Below, in pieces: positions 20,630-31,446 of a DNA stretch of 64,000 nucleotides. Within the stretch, counting starts at the first letter, position 1. Each line of letters opens with the position of its first letter. The notes under the pieces were generated by a model, which worked only from the letters and a program-made list of their open reading frames with translations, ran no database searches and was not told where the DNA came from. Position numbers and translations under genes: made by a program. Origin of the DNA: Lophium mytilinum (lineage: Eukaryota > Ascomycota > Dothideomycetes > Mytilinidiales > Mytilinidiaceae); assembly GCA_010093605.1 (NCBI GenBank), contig MU004197.1, forward strand, positions 372,001 through 436,000. The letters are read 5' to 3'.

Positions 20630-23191
20630 TCATTCCTCCTCCTCGGACTCCGTGTCTTCCTCCTCCTCCTCGTCCTCAACCTCAGCCACAGTGGCCGGGG
20701 CGGGAGCGGAGGCGGAGGGGACGCGGCGGCCCCTCGCGGGACCAGCCAGGAGCCCTCGGCGGGTCTGAGGCGGAGCGGGCGGGACGGCCAGGTTCGCCGC
20801 CAGGCGCTTGCGGCGCAACTTCCACAACGCCTGCTGCAGGCCGTTGCCCGTGCAGTACGAGTCGACGTGCTCGGCAATGTCCCCATAGGGGACGATGCCG
20901 TGCCGAGCACGCCACTCGTACTCAAACCCCAGGCAGCACTTCTCCCAAAAGTCCTGGTTCGGGCGCATCAACTTTCCACGCGGCGCGCGCATCTTCCGGT
21001 TCATCGGCAGCTTGCGTGGCCCCTTCGGGGACTTGTCGTCGTCTTCCTCCTTCTTCAGCGACGCGGCGGGGGCAGGCTTGCACGACTTCTTCTCCTTGTT
21101 CGAGGACGACTTGGCCGGCTTGGGCTTGGGAGGCTGTGCGGTCTTCTTCTGCTTCTTTGCTTTGGTTGGCGGGACGTACTCGTCGTCTGACTCTGGGTCC
21201 TTGTACACGTAGAAGTCGCTTCCACCGGCCTCTTCCTCCTCTGGTTCTCCCAAAGCTTCGCGGAACGTGCGGCGGCGACCAGGCGGAGCGGGCGCAAGAT
21301 CTTCCAAAGTGCGGCCTTGGCACTGCTCCATAGGGTGGGGAGCTTCCAGGTCCTGGTGCCACGCGGGCTCGGGAGCCTCCCGCTCATTGACGGTGAATGG
21401 GTCGAACGCGGAGCCTCGCGGGATGCCCGGGCCGTCTTGGAAGAAGTCTCGCTGGTCGTGGAACTGGCGAGAGTTGTCGAGGTTGTGCGAGGGTGCTTGG
21501 CCAGTCGAGGACGGTCGTGAGGCTGAGCTCGACGGTCTCTGGTTGGACTGGGTGGCAGTGCCTGCGCCAGCGGAGGGAAGGAGGTAGGCATTCCTCAGGT
21601 TGCCGGTGGAGGTGTACGGGTTGGTGGGAGGCTGAATAGAAAGACCTCGAGACGCAGGAGAGCGGCGGTAGGCAGACAAATCGGGCAGGCCGGTGGAGAG
21701 GGTGTATGGGCGGCGGGCCGAGTCTGAAGGAGGGAAGATGGGGTCGTATGGCCGTCCACCGAGTCCACGGGCATCTTGCCAGTTGGTATCAGGACCACGA
21801 GCAGCGTTGCGGCTAGGTTGAGCGGCAGTACGTGCGAAAATGCTGAAAGCAGAGGCATCGGATGCGGAGGGTCTCGTTCCTCCCAAGCCGAACCCAGAGG
21901 TAGTATTAGATGCCTGACGACCGGTATTGGTGTGATAGTCGTAGTTGGTCATGTCAAGGGAGGCTGTTTGATCGGACTGAGTACGACCTGTTGTGTTGGA
22001 GTCGGAGTGGGGCATAAGACCAGACGAGCCAAACCCAGTGTTGCCGTAATCTCCATAGCCGAACGACGAGGAGAGATCGGACAGACCCTGACCGAGGTTG
22101 TTACGGTTCGAACGATCAAAGCTATCGGTTCGGTCTCGACCAGTAGAGCTCGCGTTTCCGAAGACACCGAGCTCAGCCAAGAAGTCATCAGAGTCTTGAC
22201 CAGCCGTGTTGGGGGCAATCGAGTCCGCGAAGGCGAAGTCATTCAGGTTCAGATCGTTGCCGGTGCCGGTGACGTTGTCAAAGTCGAAGTCAGCCAAAAC
22301 GTCTGACGGATTCTGGTAGGTAGCGGTGGTGCTGTCGAAGCCCAGGGCAGTCATCAGGCCCGACGTGGCCACCTCGTTGGTGTCAATCTGTCTGAACTCG
22401 AAAGCAGAAGCGAAGTCCGACGAGCTTGGAGCGTCGTTTCCCGTTCTGTAAAAGTCGAGGCCGCTCGAGTCCTCGGCTGCTTCCTGACGACGAGAGCGGA
22501 GCATACTGGCAAGCTCTTCGGTGGTCGCGTCATTGCTCGCAGCCAGACGACGACGACGACGACTACTGGGCGGAGATTCGAAGGGAGGCAAGAGAGTAGG
22601 TGTTGCTCGCTGACCGTTGTTGCTGGAGTTCGAATTGGTAGGAGAATGATTGCCATCCTTGAAGATGTCCATTGGGTTGACAGTCAAGCCATCTCCAGAG
22701 GTGCCGTAGCCATACTCCGATTGCCGCAGACTGTCAACTGCCCACGTAGGTGCATTGCGGTACCGTGCAGCATTGCCAAACTGTGCAGCATTGCCATACT
22801 GTGCAGCATTGGCGTACTGTGCAGTCTGAGGATGCAGGAGGGGACGGTTGCCCTGGTCGTACGCAAATGTGACGTTGGGTCCGTGTCCGTAATTGGCTGT
22901 CATGACATAGGGAACCTCTCCTTCAGCACCAAAGGTAGGAGCCTGCGCGGCGTTCGGGACGGGGATATTCTGGTCATCCTCGCTGGTGACAAGGATGAAG
23001 GGAACCTCTTGGGCAGCGCCATTGTTGGGAGCCGGCTGAGTACCGTGCACGGTGGTCATGTCCTGGTCACCGGGGTTGGCAGATGACGGATGGTCACCAC
23101 GACTGGTAGAGGAGCGATGAGTATCGCCTGCTGCATCTTCTTCGTGTTCGACCTTAACGGAGGACGTGCGTGTGTACTTGGGAGGATCCAT
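20630..23191 (-). CDS. Orphan low-complexity protein (853 aa)
   Basis: A single open frame starts at a well-placed ATG (MDPPKYTRTSS). About 650 residues are Asn/Ser/Gln/Gly-rich and look disordered. They include a short repeat at about 120-150 (AQYANAAQYGNAAQFGNAA), encoded by 15-bp direct repeats at 22765-22835. The part near residues 670-720 is a Lys-rich linker. Residues of about 735-800 form the only dense, probably folded part (KMRAPRGKLMRPNQDFW, then GFEYEWRARHGIVPYG and GLQQALWKLRRKRLA), basic and helical. The end is a Glu-rich acidic tail. The basic module between disordered and acidic regions suggests a nuclear, chromatin or DNA-binding role, but no family is recognised. The stop lies about 350 bp from the first copy of the left satellite array. 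Confidence 0.7.
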   Translation of the reverse strand: MDPPKYTRTSSVKVEHEEDAAGDTHRSSTSRGDHPSSANPGDQDMTTVHGTQPAPNNGAAQEVPFILVTSEDDQNIPVPNAAQAPTFGAEGEVPYVMTANYGHGPNVTFAYDQGNRPLLHPQTAQYANAAQYGNAAQFGNAARYRNAPTWAVDSLRQSEYGYGTSGDGLTVNPMDIFKDGNHSPTNSNSSNNGQRATPTLLPPFESPPSSRRRRRLAASNDATTEELASMLRSRRQEAAEDSSGLDFYRTGNDAPSSSDFASAFEFRQIDTNEVATSGLMTALGFDSTTATYQNPSDVLADFDFDNVTGTGNDLNLNDFAFADSIAPNTAGQDSDDFLAELGVFGNASSTGRDRTDSFDRSNRNNLGQGLSDLSSSFGYGDYGNTGFGSSGLMPHSDSNTTGRTQSDQTASLDMTNYDYHTNTGRQASNTTSGFGLGGTRPSASDASAFSIFARTAAQPSRNAARGPDTNWQDARGLGGRPYDPIFPPSDSARRPYTLSTGLPDLSAYRRSPASRGLSIQPPTNPYTSTGNLRNAYLLPSAGAGTATQSNQRPSSSASRPSSTGQAPSHNLDNSRQFHDQRDFFQDGPGIPRGSAFDPFTVNEREAPEPAWHQDLEAPHPMEQCQGRTLEDLAPAPPGRRRTFREALGEPEEEEAGGSDFYVYKDPESDDEYVPPTKAKKQKKTAQPPKPKPAKSSSNKEKKSCKPAPAASLKKEEDDDKSPKGPRKLPMNRKMRAPRGKLMRPNQDFWEKCCLGFEYEWRARHGIVPYGDIAEHVDSYCTGNGLQQALWKLRRKRLAANLAVPPAPPQTRRGLLAGPARGRRVPSASAPAPATVAEVEDEEEEEDTESEEEE

Positions 23192-25630
23192 GACGTTCGA
23201 CTGGAGACGAGTAGATGGACGGGTTGAGTGAATTGAAGAAGAGGAAGCTGCTCGTCAGACGTCTTCGGCTGTGACGCGAGGAGAGGACAAGGAGATCTTG
23301 CGAGATCTTGATGTGGGGTATGCAAAGAAAGAGGAAGCGTTGATCGTATGAGATGCTTGAGCGACAGCGCTGCGTTCAAGCTGTCGAGTGCGATGCTGTC
23401 GGAGAGTCTACACGCGAGGATTGGCTGACGAGCGCGCGGAGATCTGACAGATAGCGACGAAGAAGCGCTTTCAAGAGCTCAAAGACGGAGAGACAAGTCT
23501 GTTCAGAGGGTTAGCAGGTGTGATGCAAGCCGTGGATGTGATTGGATAGAACGCTTACCTGATGTGGACGCCGGCAGACCGCCACGACCAAGCAGACTTG
23601 GAGAGCTGGAGAGCGGACAGCGCGACGGCAACGTGAAGTGCTGTGCGAGCGAAAACCTAGCCCAAGGGAGAGATCGCTGGGAGGAGGTGCAGATGCAGGA
23701 CCCGCTGATCACAGAGAGGATGAAGCTGCAGACAGGATGTTGATGATCCGAGTGTGATGTAGGGTTGACGGAGGACGGAGGATCGTGAATTTAAAAAGGC
23801 GAGCTTCTGCACACGAGAGGAAGGCGCGTGATCGCGGCGGATTCGGAGCAGGCAGGCCGAAGGCGGTATGGCTGATAGAGGCAGGCAGACGAGGTTCAGC
23901 GCGGGCAGGCTCGCAGACTGTCTCTGGCGACCTGAGCAAGAAGCAGACCAGTGCAAGACGTCTTGACGCTGGCGCGGATTTTGCTGAAGCTGCAGGACCT
24001 GCAATTGGCGGTGTGGGCTGGCGATGTAGCCACAGACTGTGGAGGAAGTCGCTAGCGCAACGGGGCAGGCTTGCGGGCAAGTAGCGCTGTCAACTCGTGT
24101 CTCGAGGCGGACAACGTTTGGCAAGAAGTGCAGTGACTGAAGGAGCCTGTAGCAGGGCAAAGGAAGCTTTCTGACGATCTGGCTCGTGGAATGAGGGAGA
24201 TGTAGAAGGGATGGAGGAGGTGGTGGAGGAGTGAGAGGAGGGGGTTGATATCCGCGAAAGACGCCCTAAAGACGGCCAACTCGAACGTTTATCTGTACAC
24301 CGCACAGACTTCCACGCCGGCTGCCAGTATGATAAGAGCACAGCGGAAAGGGGCGGCTGTCCAAGATATCACGCTGGATACAGGGCTGCTGGAAGACGAG
24401 AGGACGCCCACCGCCTCCAAGGGTGAAGGTGGCCTTGATACGGAGCGGGCCGACAACAGCGCCAGCATCGCCGGCGTGGGCTCAACCGGAGTAAATCCTG
24501 TGATACAGCCTGCCTGAGGATAGGGCTTCCTCATCCAGCATCTACTACAATGGTTTGCAGAGATAGGTACGTCCAATAAGGAGCTGCGCTCGGCGCGTAC
24601 CCCGTCGTGGAAGTTGAGAGGAGGGGAACTGGCCCTAACAATTGACGCATTTCGGCCGACGCTGACAACAGCATAGGTCCAAGAGGATGTCCACGGGCGA
24701 TTGGGACACTCCCCACAAGAATCGCATACTCTCAAGGTCCAGCCAGCGTGGAGCATTTACTCGAGCCATCTTATGAGGACCCATAATTCCGACAGAGCTT
24801 CGGTACAACCCCATGGAAGGGGCCCATCAATGTCTTTCGCCTGACGCTCCAGCTCTGCAACGTAGAGCGGGAAGTTCTTGCACTCAATGAGCCAACGGAG
24901 CCATAGTAGTTGGGAGGGCGGCAAGCATTATGGAGGGGGCATCCAAGTCAACACCCATTGGCCTAAAGGGAAGCAGGTTAGATCCTATCTCGAAGCGTAT
25001 CTGGCATTTTGAAACGGTTGCATCCCATATTCCATGAGCTGATCTCGCGCGTGAATGATGCTTCGGTGTTGCTCTTGAATTGATATCGGACATGACCAAC
25101 GAAGAGGAAGCTTAGGAAGGAACTCTGAGCGATAAAGGCTAGCGTAGTTTATATACGCCTAAAGTCGTCTTCTACAAGCATTAGCATACACTTGTTGCTT
25201 TTGTGATGGTGGAATGGGGTCCCCGATACTCCCTGATCATGTGACCGTGACTACCATGTTCATATTTCGCCAAACGCGCGCCTCTTCCTCCTCTTTTACA
25301 GCAACAAACAGTGCACAGCACCGCACTACCTGCCACACAAATACACCTGTGAGTTTGCCCTGTGAATCCCTGGTACTGCCGCCATCCTCTTGAGGTCTTA
25401 CGTGCGATTGTCTTAGTTTATTCTTCAACCTTTGCGTCCACCTCCAGAAGTAGCATCTTATACGACTAACTCTTCCTTAACCACACATTCTAAAACATCA
25501 TTGCCGCTGCTGTCAGGCCTACACATCTTCAATCAACAACTTGGTAAGTTGGGTTTTGCGTTGCTAAACGTAACATTTGGCGTCCTCCGGCGTATCTTCC
25601 TGATCCTGGCTAATTACGAGGGGAGCAGCA
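23192..25630. other. Gene-poor upstream stretch
   Basis: This holds the upstream and probable 5' leader region of the 853-aa orphan gene, then about 1.4 kb with no supported gene. The longest frame (155 aa, minus, 24289-24756) has no domain and overlaps a plus-strand frame. Confidence 0.35.
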
Positions 25631-26044
25631 ATGGATTTCTGCCTGGTAGGAATCGACCTGGCAAATTCGCCTTCGATTTACTGATGGATGTATAGGTCTA
25701 CTTCGATGCTCAAGAATGGGAGCAAGCCAATGCTTCGGACGCTGGGTCGGATGGCTCTGGGATGCAGCCCCAAAGCGCCAAAGAGGCCGCCAGTGTGAAA
25801 AATGAAGATCTTCGATCTGGAACGGAGAAGGAGGATGGGAAGAAGGAAGGCGGAGACGACGGAGATGCTGGTGAGTCTTCCTATTCATTGTGTGGATCTG
25901 GTGAAGGAGAGATCGAATGTTTTGGGTGGATACCGCTGCTGGTGGTGCCTGAATGCTCGAGATCTGATTGCAGTTCGCTGGTGCTCATGGTCTCGAATTC
26001 CCTCCTGTATCTTTCTGACCGTCACAGATCCGCAATCGAAGTAA
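25631..26044 (+). CDS. Possible small spliced gene (86 aa)
   Basis: A candidate model joins 25631-25645, 25696-25870 and 25974-26044 with GT-AG junctions and an intact frame. The middle exon (VYFDAQEWEQANASDAG..., then a Lys/Glu/Asp-rich stretch) has the composition of real coding DNA and ends at a good donor (GTGAGT). The first exon is only five codons, and the last exon encodes a Cys/Trp-bearing tail with no known match. The first and last exons are the weak parts. No family is recognised; it may be a fragment of an older gene. Confidence 0.3.
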
Positions 26045-29000
26045 TGCCGTGGACAATATGGAAGGGAGGATGATGCTGGAGGAGAGTTGAAGGGCATGGG
26101 CGGGTGTAAATGCAGTGAGAGAAGATGATGAGTTAAAACTTTGGCTCTTTTAGTTCTGTGGGGCAAGGACTCAGGGGTGAGGCGGCGTATTGAGTCGCTT
26201 AAGGGCGGAAAATAGTGAATCCTATCACTTGCTGGTTGTCTCACTTGTTGCTAATGTCAATATGTTGATGTAAAGTAGCCACGGAAGATATTATCTTCAA
26301 AAGGAAAGGAGGAGAGTCCAAAGGGAAGCAGGATCTTCCTTCCTGTAGTTTTGCCTGCCTTCTACGGAGTGGATAGCAGCTTCTGAGCCCCTGTACGGGC
26401 GGAAAGTGCCCTGGGGCCCTATACAAGTCATGGGAAGGATATACGAACCATAGAACATCTCCCTCATGCCCCTTGATAGTAAATAGAGACCGGCGGTTGA
26501 GAACAAACCCCCCTATGCCGTGTACATGATGTTGAAATAAGCGCTCTCGTCTGGGAACGCTTGGGACCGCCAGCGGTCAGGGGCATCCCACGCCAATTCT
26601 CCGCGGAAGGGGGCCCCCACCCTATTCCAACATCACCAAACCGCCTTGCACCAACCCTTCTTGCTCTCAAAGCCACCACGATGCCTTCGTCCTTCTCTTC
26701 CATGGCATGTTCGATGCCCTTGATGCATGGCTGGGCCCGGATAAGCGTCCTACAAGCCGGATGGGGGCTCTGCGTGGCTGCAGCCTCTCTGCCCGACGAC
26801 TCCCCGTCTGGACCTGCACAGCCCAGCAGACACCTCCGTTCTTGTATTAGCTTCTCTTCGAACCATCTTTGAGCCATGGGGTAGGGCCTACGTACCTCCT
26901 GTATGTGTTGCAGGCTGGCTGGGATGTCTTGGCGCCGGTCGGATGCTCGTGTTCGCCGCGGACGAGATCGTCGACACCCAACAAACTCCGTCACAGAGGC
27001 CCCGTACTAGACATCGACCACCTCGAGACTTCTTTGACAACCATTCAGAGACTCATGCGAGCCATTTGAAACCTCCTCTTTCCCGGGGGCGAACGCTTCG
27101 TGCACCCCTTCGGTCGGCGGCCCCAACCACAACCATTCCTCATCGAACGACAAAACCATCTCGAATAACATCCTCCCACACGGAAAGACGCATCGACGCC
27201 TTCAATTCTATACACTAGTTAGCAGGGCAGGGCAATGAGGGGGCTCATGGCTACCTTCCTATATATGACCCCCGGGCCTGCCTCGATGACACCCATCCGC
27301 CAAACACTCGAACCCTCACCCCAAAGGCTTCGTCGACGAAGGGAATAGGATCAGGAGATCCTGGGAGAATATCCCACGGATGTCTGGATTAGCTGTGGAT
27401 AAGTTCTCGGCCTATGGGGATCTGCCCTCTCCTAGGTCGATGCGGGACAGCAGCACCACAGACAACCGCCGAAGACTACAAGAGAGCCTCAGGAGACACG
27501 CCAGGGTGGGATCCGGAACAGCTAAGGTCAGTAAGAAGCAAACAAGAAGATGGGCGATGGTGCTTTGGGGGAATACTCGCTGCCTCAATCAAAATTCGGC
27601 ACCATTTGACACAAGCTACACCACAGCTACGATCAGCCGAAATAGCTGCCTCGATCACCTTCGTCCTTTCCCTCAATTCTTGAAATAATAGACGGGAGGT
27701 GCCATATTGTCGAGTCTTCGAGATGTCGGTCCTTCCGAACAGTAGTTGCTTCGTTCCCAATGACGCGTGGTTCATGGCCTACGATAAAACAATTTCGAGA
27801 GACTCAATGTTCTGATCGGCAGCGAAATACTGTCTACAGATATGCCATGGACCTAGTCCGAGGAACCTAGTCAGTACGCTTGGAATAGCATGTCGAGAGC
27901 GGGGATTTCGAACACGCTATTACCCGCCAAGGAATATCCAGAGATGCATCATGAGGACGTTGGCATCGAAGCTAAAATGGAGAGCAGCCGTCAGAACCAG
28001 AGAGCATCTTCGTTCTCTCTTCAAATGGCACGACTGTCGAGATACGGTCGGGCCTCTGGCTCAGGTTGATATGGCTACTTCTACTTGCCTAAGTGGGGTC
28101 CGGGTTTATCGAGGCATGATACTGATGCAGAGGATAACCGACACTTGCAAAGATTGATGTCAGATCATTTTCGCTTTCCGGTATTGTTCTTTCCAATCGT
28201 TTCCTTTCGGTGTTGAGAAATACGGTCTGCTGTCTTTTCAATTCCCAAAGAGATTCTTCGTCAATTCTCATTATTCCTAGCTCTTTCTGTTTCTTCGTGA
28301 TCTCGTGCAGGTTTTGGTATTCCTGCTTTCAGTCAGCCCTTTCATCTCAACGGACATTGAAACCTTATCATTTCTTTCAATCCGTGCTCCTGACCGGTGG
28401 ACTTGAGCCGCACGTGGAGCCTCTGTACCCTGGGATCTGGACCTGGATCTGGACTCTGGCCTTGCCGTGGAATGAAATCCGGACATGGAATGTATTGCAT
28501 GCCACTTGGAGTCATTGGGGTAACATGTGACTTCTGAACTGGCAGGAGACGTTGTGGGAGCTTGCATTGATCTGCCTGTGCTTCTTGTAAGTCAAAATTT
28601 GATACTCGGGATTGACTTTCCACTTACACTACTAGTCATCTTTTATCGAAGGATGCTCTTTGCGAGGTGTGGCCCAACCATACTTCTCGTCTACCTCGGG
28701 GGCATGAGGTCGTGATTGATGAATGGCAGCTTACCGTCCTTGAGCTACCGTCCATGGTCGTTCAAGACGTAAGCTCTCCATGCTTCTTTGTTCTCCCCGA
28801 GACTTTGTTCTCAACGGCCCTGCTCTTTCTGCAACCCTCCCATACGGATCTTTTTATCAACCATACTATGCTCGGCAAAGTTTGGTGCTCCATTCGACAG
28901 TCTTTCCGTCATCTGCGAATATGGCGCAAATTGACTAGAAGGATTCGCGATCGAGCGTGCGCTTTGGCGCGTATAGAGAGAAGGGGATTCAGCCGACTGG

Positions 29001-31446
29001 AAGTCATATTCGCCGTCCGGAAAGACTGAGAACATCTATCGTCAGCTCTATGATTAGGAATAGATTGAACCGCAACTTATCTCGCTACCGCTATTCGCCT
29101 CTGGTCCATGAAAGATTCGTTCTTTGTCGAAGCGGACGGTCGACTACTCTTTTGCGGGCGGACACATCGTCTTCATGCTCAGTTTCTGTTCTCCGGGGCC
29201 CGCTCACAGAAGTGTCAGCTCGATGATCTGTTTCTCAAAGCCTTGCCTAGAATTTCTCAGCTAAGAATCAGCTCTCGCTTCTGGGATTCCCGTCCACTGT
29301 TGGCGTTGGGTCATTGTCCCCTGAATATGGATGTCTGGCTTTGGTGTCTCGCCTCGTGGGTATTGCTCCTCCTGTTGGTGGTCGTCCGTCCCGCAAGGGG
29401 TAAGCAAGCCGCGCGCTCAAGGTGTCTTTCCCGCTTTCCCGCCGCTCAAGCCGATTTACTTCGTCGCTTGCCGTTGTCCGATGGTGTGAAGCTATCGTAA
29501 CGTGGAGACTGAAAATAGGAGATGTCGGAGCTCCGTGTCAAGCTGATTCCTTCGAAAAGCTGCGCGGCAGCATAGCGCTGGCTCATCGCTGCTGTTCCCT
29601 AATCTCCCTTGCAAAGCCTAGATATAGTGTTAGCAGCCAAGAATATGGTCTCCCCGCTATGGTCGCGATGAGATCGCTGCCCGATAGGCGAGGTATGGGA
29701 ATGAAGAGGGCCCACTAGCACGAAGTTGACCGCGCCTCCAAGGGAGCTCCTTGTCGGACATTATACAGCGCCGTGCTCTCCATGCCGCTCTTGGCTCCCC
29801 TCGCGGTCGGTTGTCGTCTGCGGTGGTGTCGGAACGTGTTCGACGGCAGAGGATGGCGGCGATAGGCGCGAAGCTGCGGGCTTGTTTCCATGCCTAGTAC
29901 GCAAATCTCGCCAGTCAGTCGGCTCTGAAGAGGAGCGCTCGTACATGCGCTTGCCTTCGTATGTATCCGTGAAGTCGTGGTGTTGCTGGCGGAGTGCCTG
30001 TCGGAGGTAGCTCTGGTGTTGTCTTCTTCTCCGGCCGCCCTGGCATCGCCCCAGCAAGGGGAGCGTTGGAAAATCATCTCCAGACGATTGCAGCACCTGT
30101 CCGAAACCCGGATCTATGCATCCGCAAGCCGTATCATTTTCGTTGTGGATGGTCGCCTTCGTGGTGTTGTGGATGAGGCCGCGAAGTCGCCGACCAGGGC
30201 TGATGGCGATCGACTCGACCGCGTCCGCCCGCGCACTCACGATGCCAAAAGAAGTCCCCAAGTTGAGCGACTTCAGGAGCAGCGAATAGCGCAAGCTAGA
30301 ATGCTCGTGAAACCCTCTCGCCGCTACGTCTTCCTCCGTTATGGGGTTATTCGGGCGTGGATAACGGCCCCTGAGCGCGCGGGGGAGCAGAAAGCAAACA
30401 CCATGGCATCGCTCCACCAGCTTCACTGCATGCAAACAAAGGAGACGCAGATGATGGCCTCGCCGCAGAGAATCAGCCCTCCCCTCTTTGAATCTGGGTA
30501 TGGCCTTGATGGAAATGCGGCGCCATATTTTGCCCCTTCATGAAACCCCTGAAGAGTTCATCATCACGGAATCTTCATGGACAATCTGAACTGCTTAACG
30601 TGTGCAACTATCTACTGGACTGAGCATGCATCTGCACCCTCCTGGGAGACATCAACTGTCCCCTTCAATTCCATATGCCCGGGAGGGGTTGGGACCGCGA
30701 GAGCACTACCAAAATGCCACCTCAAACCCCCTGATCTGGTCTCCATGCTGTCGACATCACGGCAGTGGCTGAATTGCACTGTCCGGCTTTAGCTCTATTG
30801 CAGGGGCTTGAAATCGTTGAGCAAAAGGCACCCCCTTGGCATAGTGTTCAGGCCAATAGGGGCCCCTCAACCCCTCGTCCCCTAGTCCAAACGACGGCAG
30901 CTACTCCCATCAAATCCGGTTTGTTGAGTCTGGACTCCACGATCCGGAGCGGAGTCTCCTGAGCCCGAGAATCGCATTCCGAAAGCGGTAATAGACCAAT
31001 GAAGAGGGGAGGCTATGGAGACTCCCCAGACGGCGGCATGCAGCAGCAGTAGCTTGAGCTCCTGCACTTCATTTAGACTGTATCCCATAGAAAGACACCG
31101 ATTTTCGTGCACTTTTAAAGCACCTGGGCTAGTCTTGCATTAGCGCATAGCCGGAGTCAGCGCTTGTAAGGGGCCCCCTACCAAACTGAGACCTCCGAAG
31201 TGCCGACGCCTAATGCACGATTGTGCACACCGCAACGATAAATCGTCGATATATTCCGTTTTTGAAGCTGTTGAGCGAGCTGTTGAGCTGCACGTTAAGC
31301 TACGTGTCGTGTAGGACGTCTGGAATTACGGTATATAGCCTCGGGGCTCGTAGGTAGCTGTGCATCATTAGAAAACTCCATACAGCCAATTTTACGTGCT
31401 GGTTCTTCATCTATTGTGCTTGTTAGCCGTAAATCTCTCTCTCATC
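26045..31446. other. Long gene-poor stretch
   Basis: Five kilobases carry only overlapping frames on both strands (up to 224 aa at 29761-30435, minus) without domains, codon preference or extendable splice patterns. It could be old decayed sequence. The last few hundred bases should hold the promoter of the piggyBac-type transposase. A single HQLHC peptide near 30420 was checked and not accepted as a gene. Confidence 0.4.

Noticed and set aside
29761-30435. Minus-strand 224-aa ORF and overlapping plus-strand 188-aa ORF
   Set aside because: They overlap each other and neither shows a domain, a codon preference or a natural start.
30390-30450. HQLHC peptide resembling the UstYa (DUF3328) motif
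   Set aside because: The second HC motif and the usual flanking residues are not found in any frame downstream without stops, so the match is probably chance.
30594-31296. TTAACGTG and its inverse CACGTTAA as piggyBac-like ends
   Set aside because: The match covers about 8-10 bases only and the pair does not enclose the transposase.
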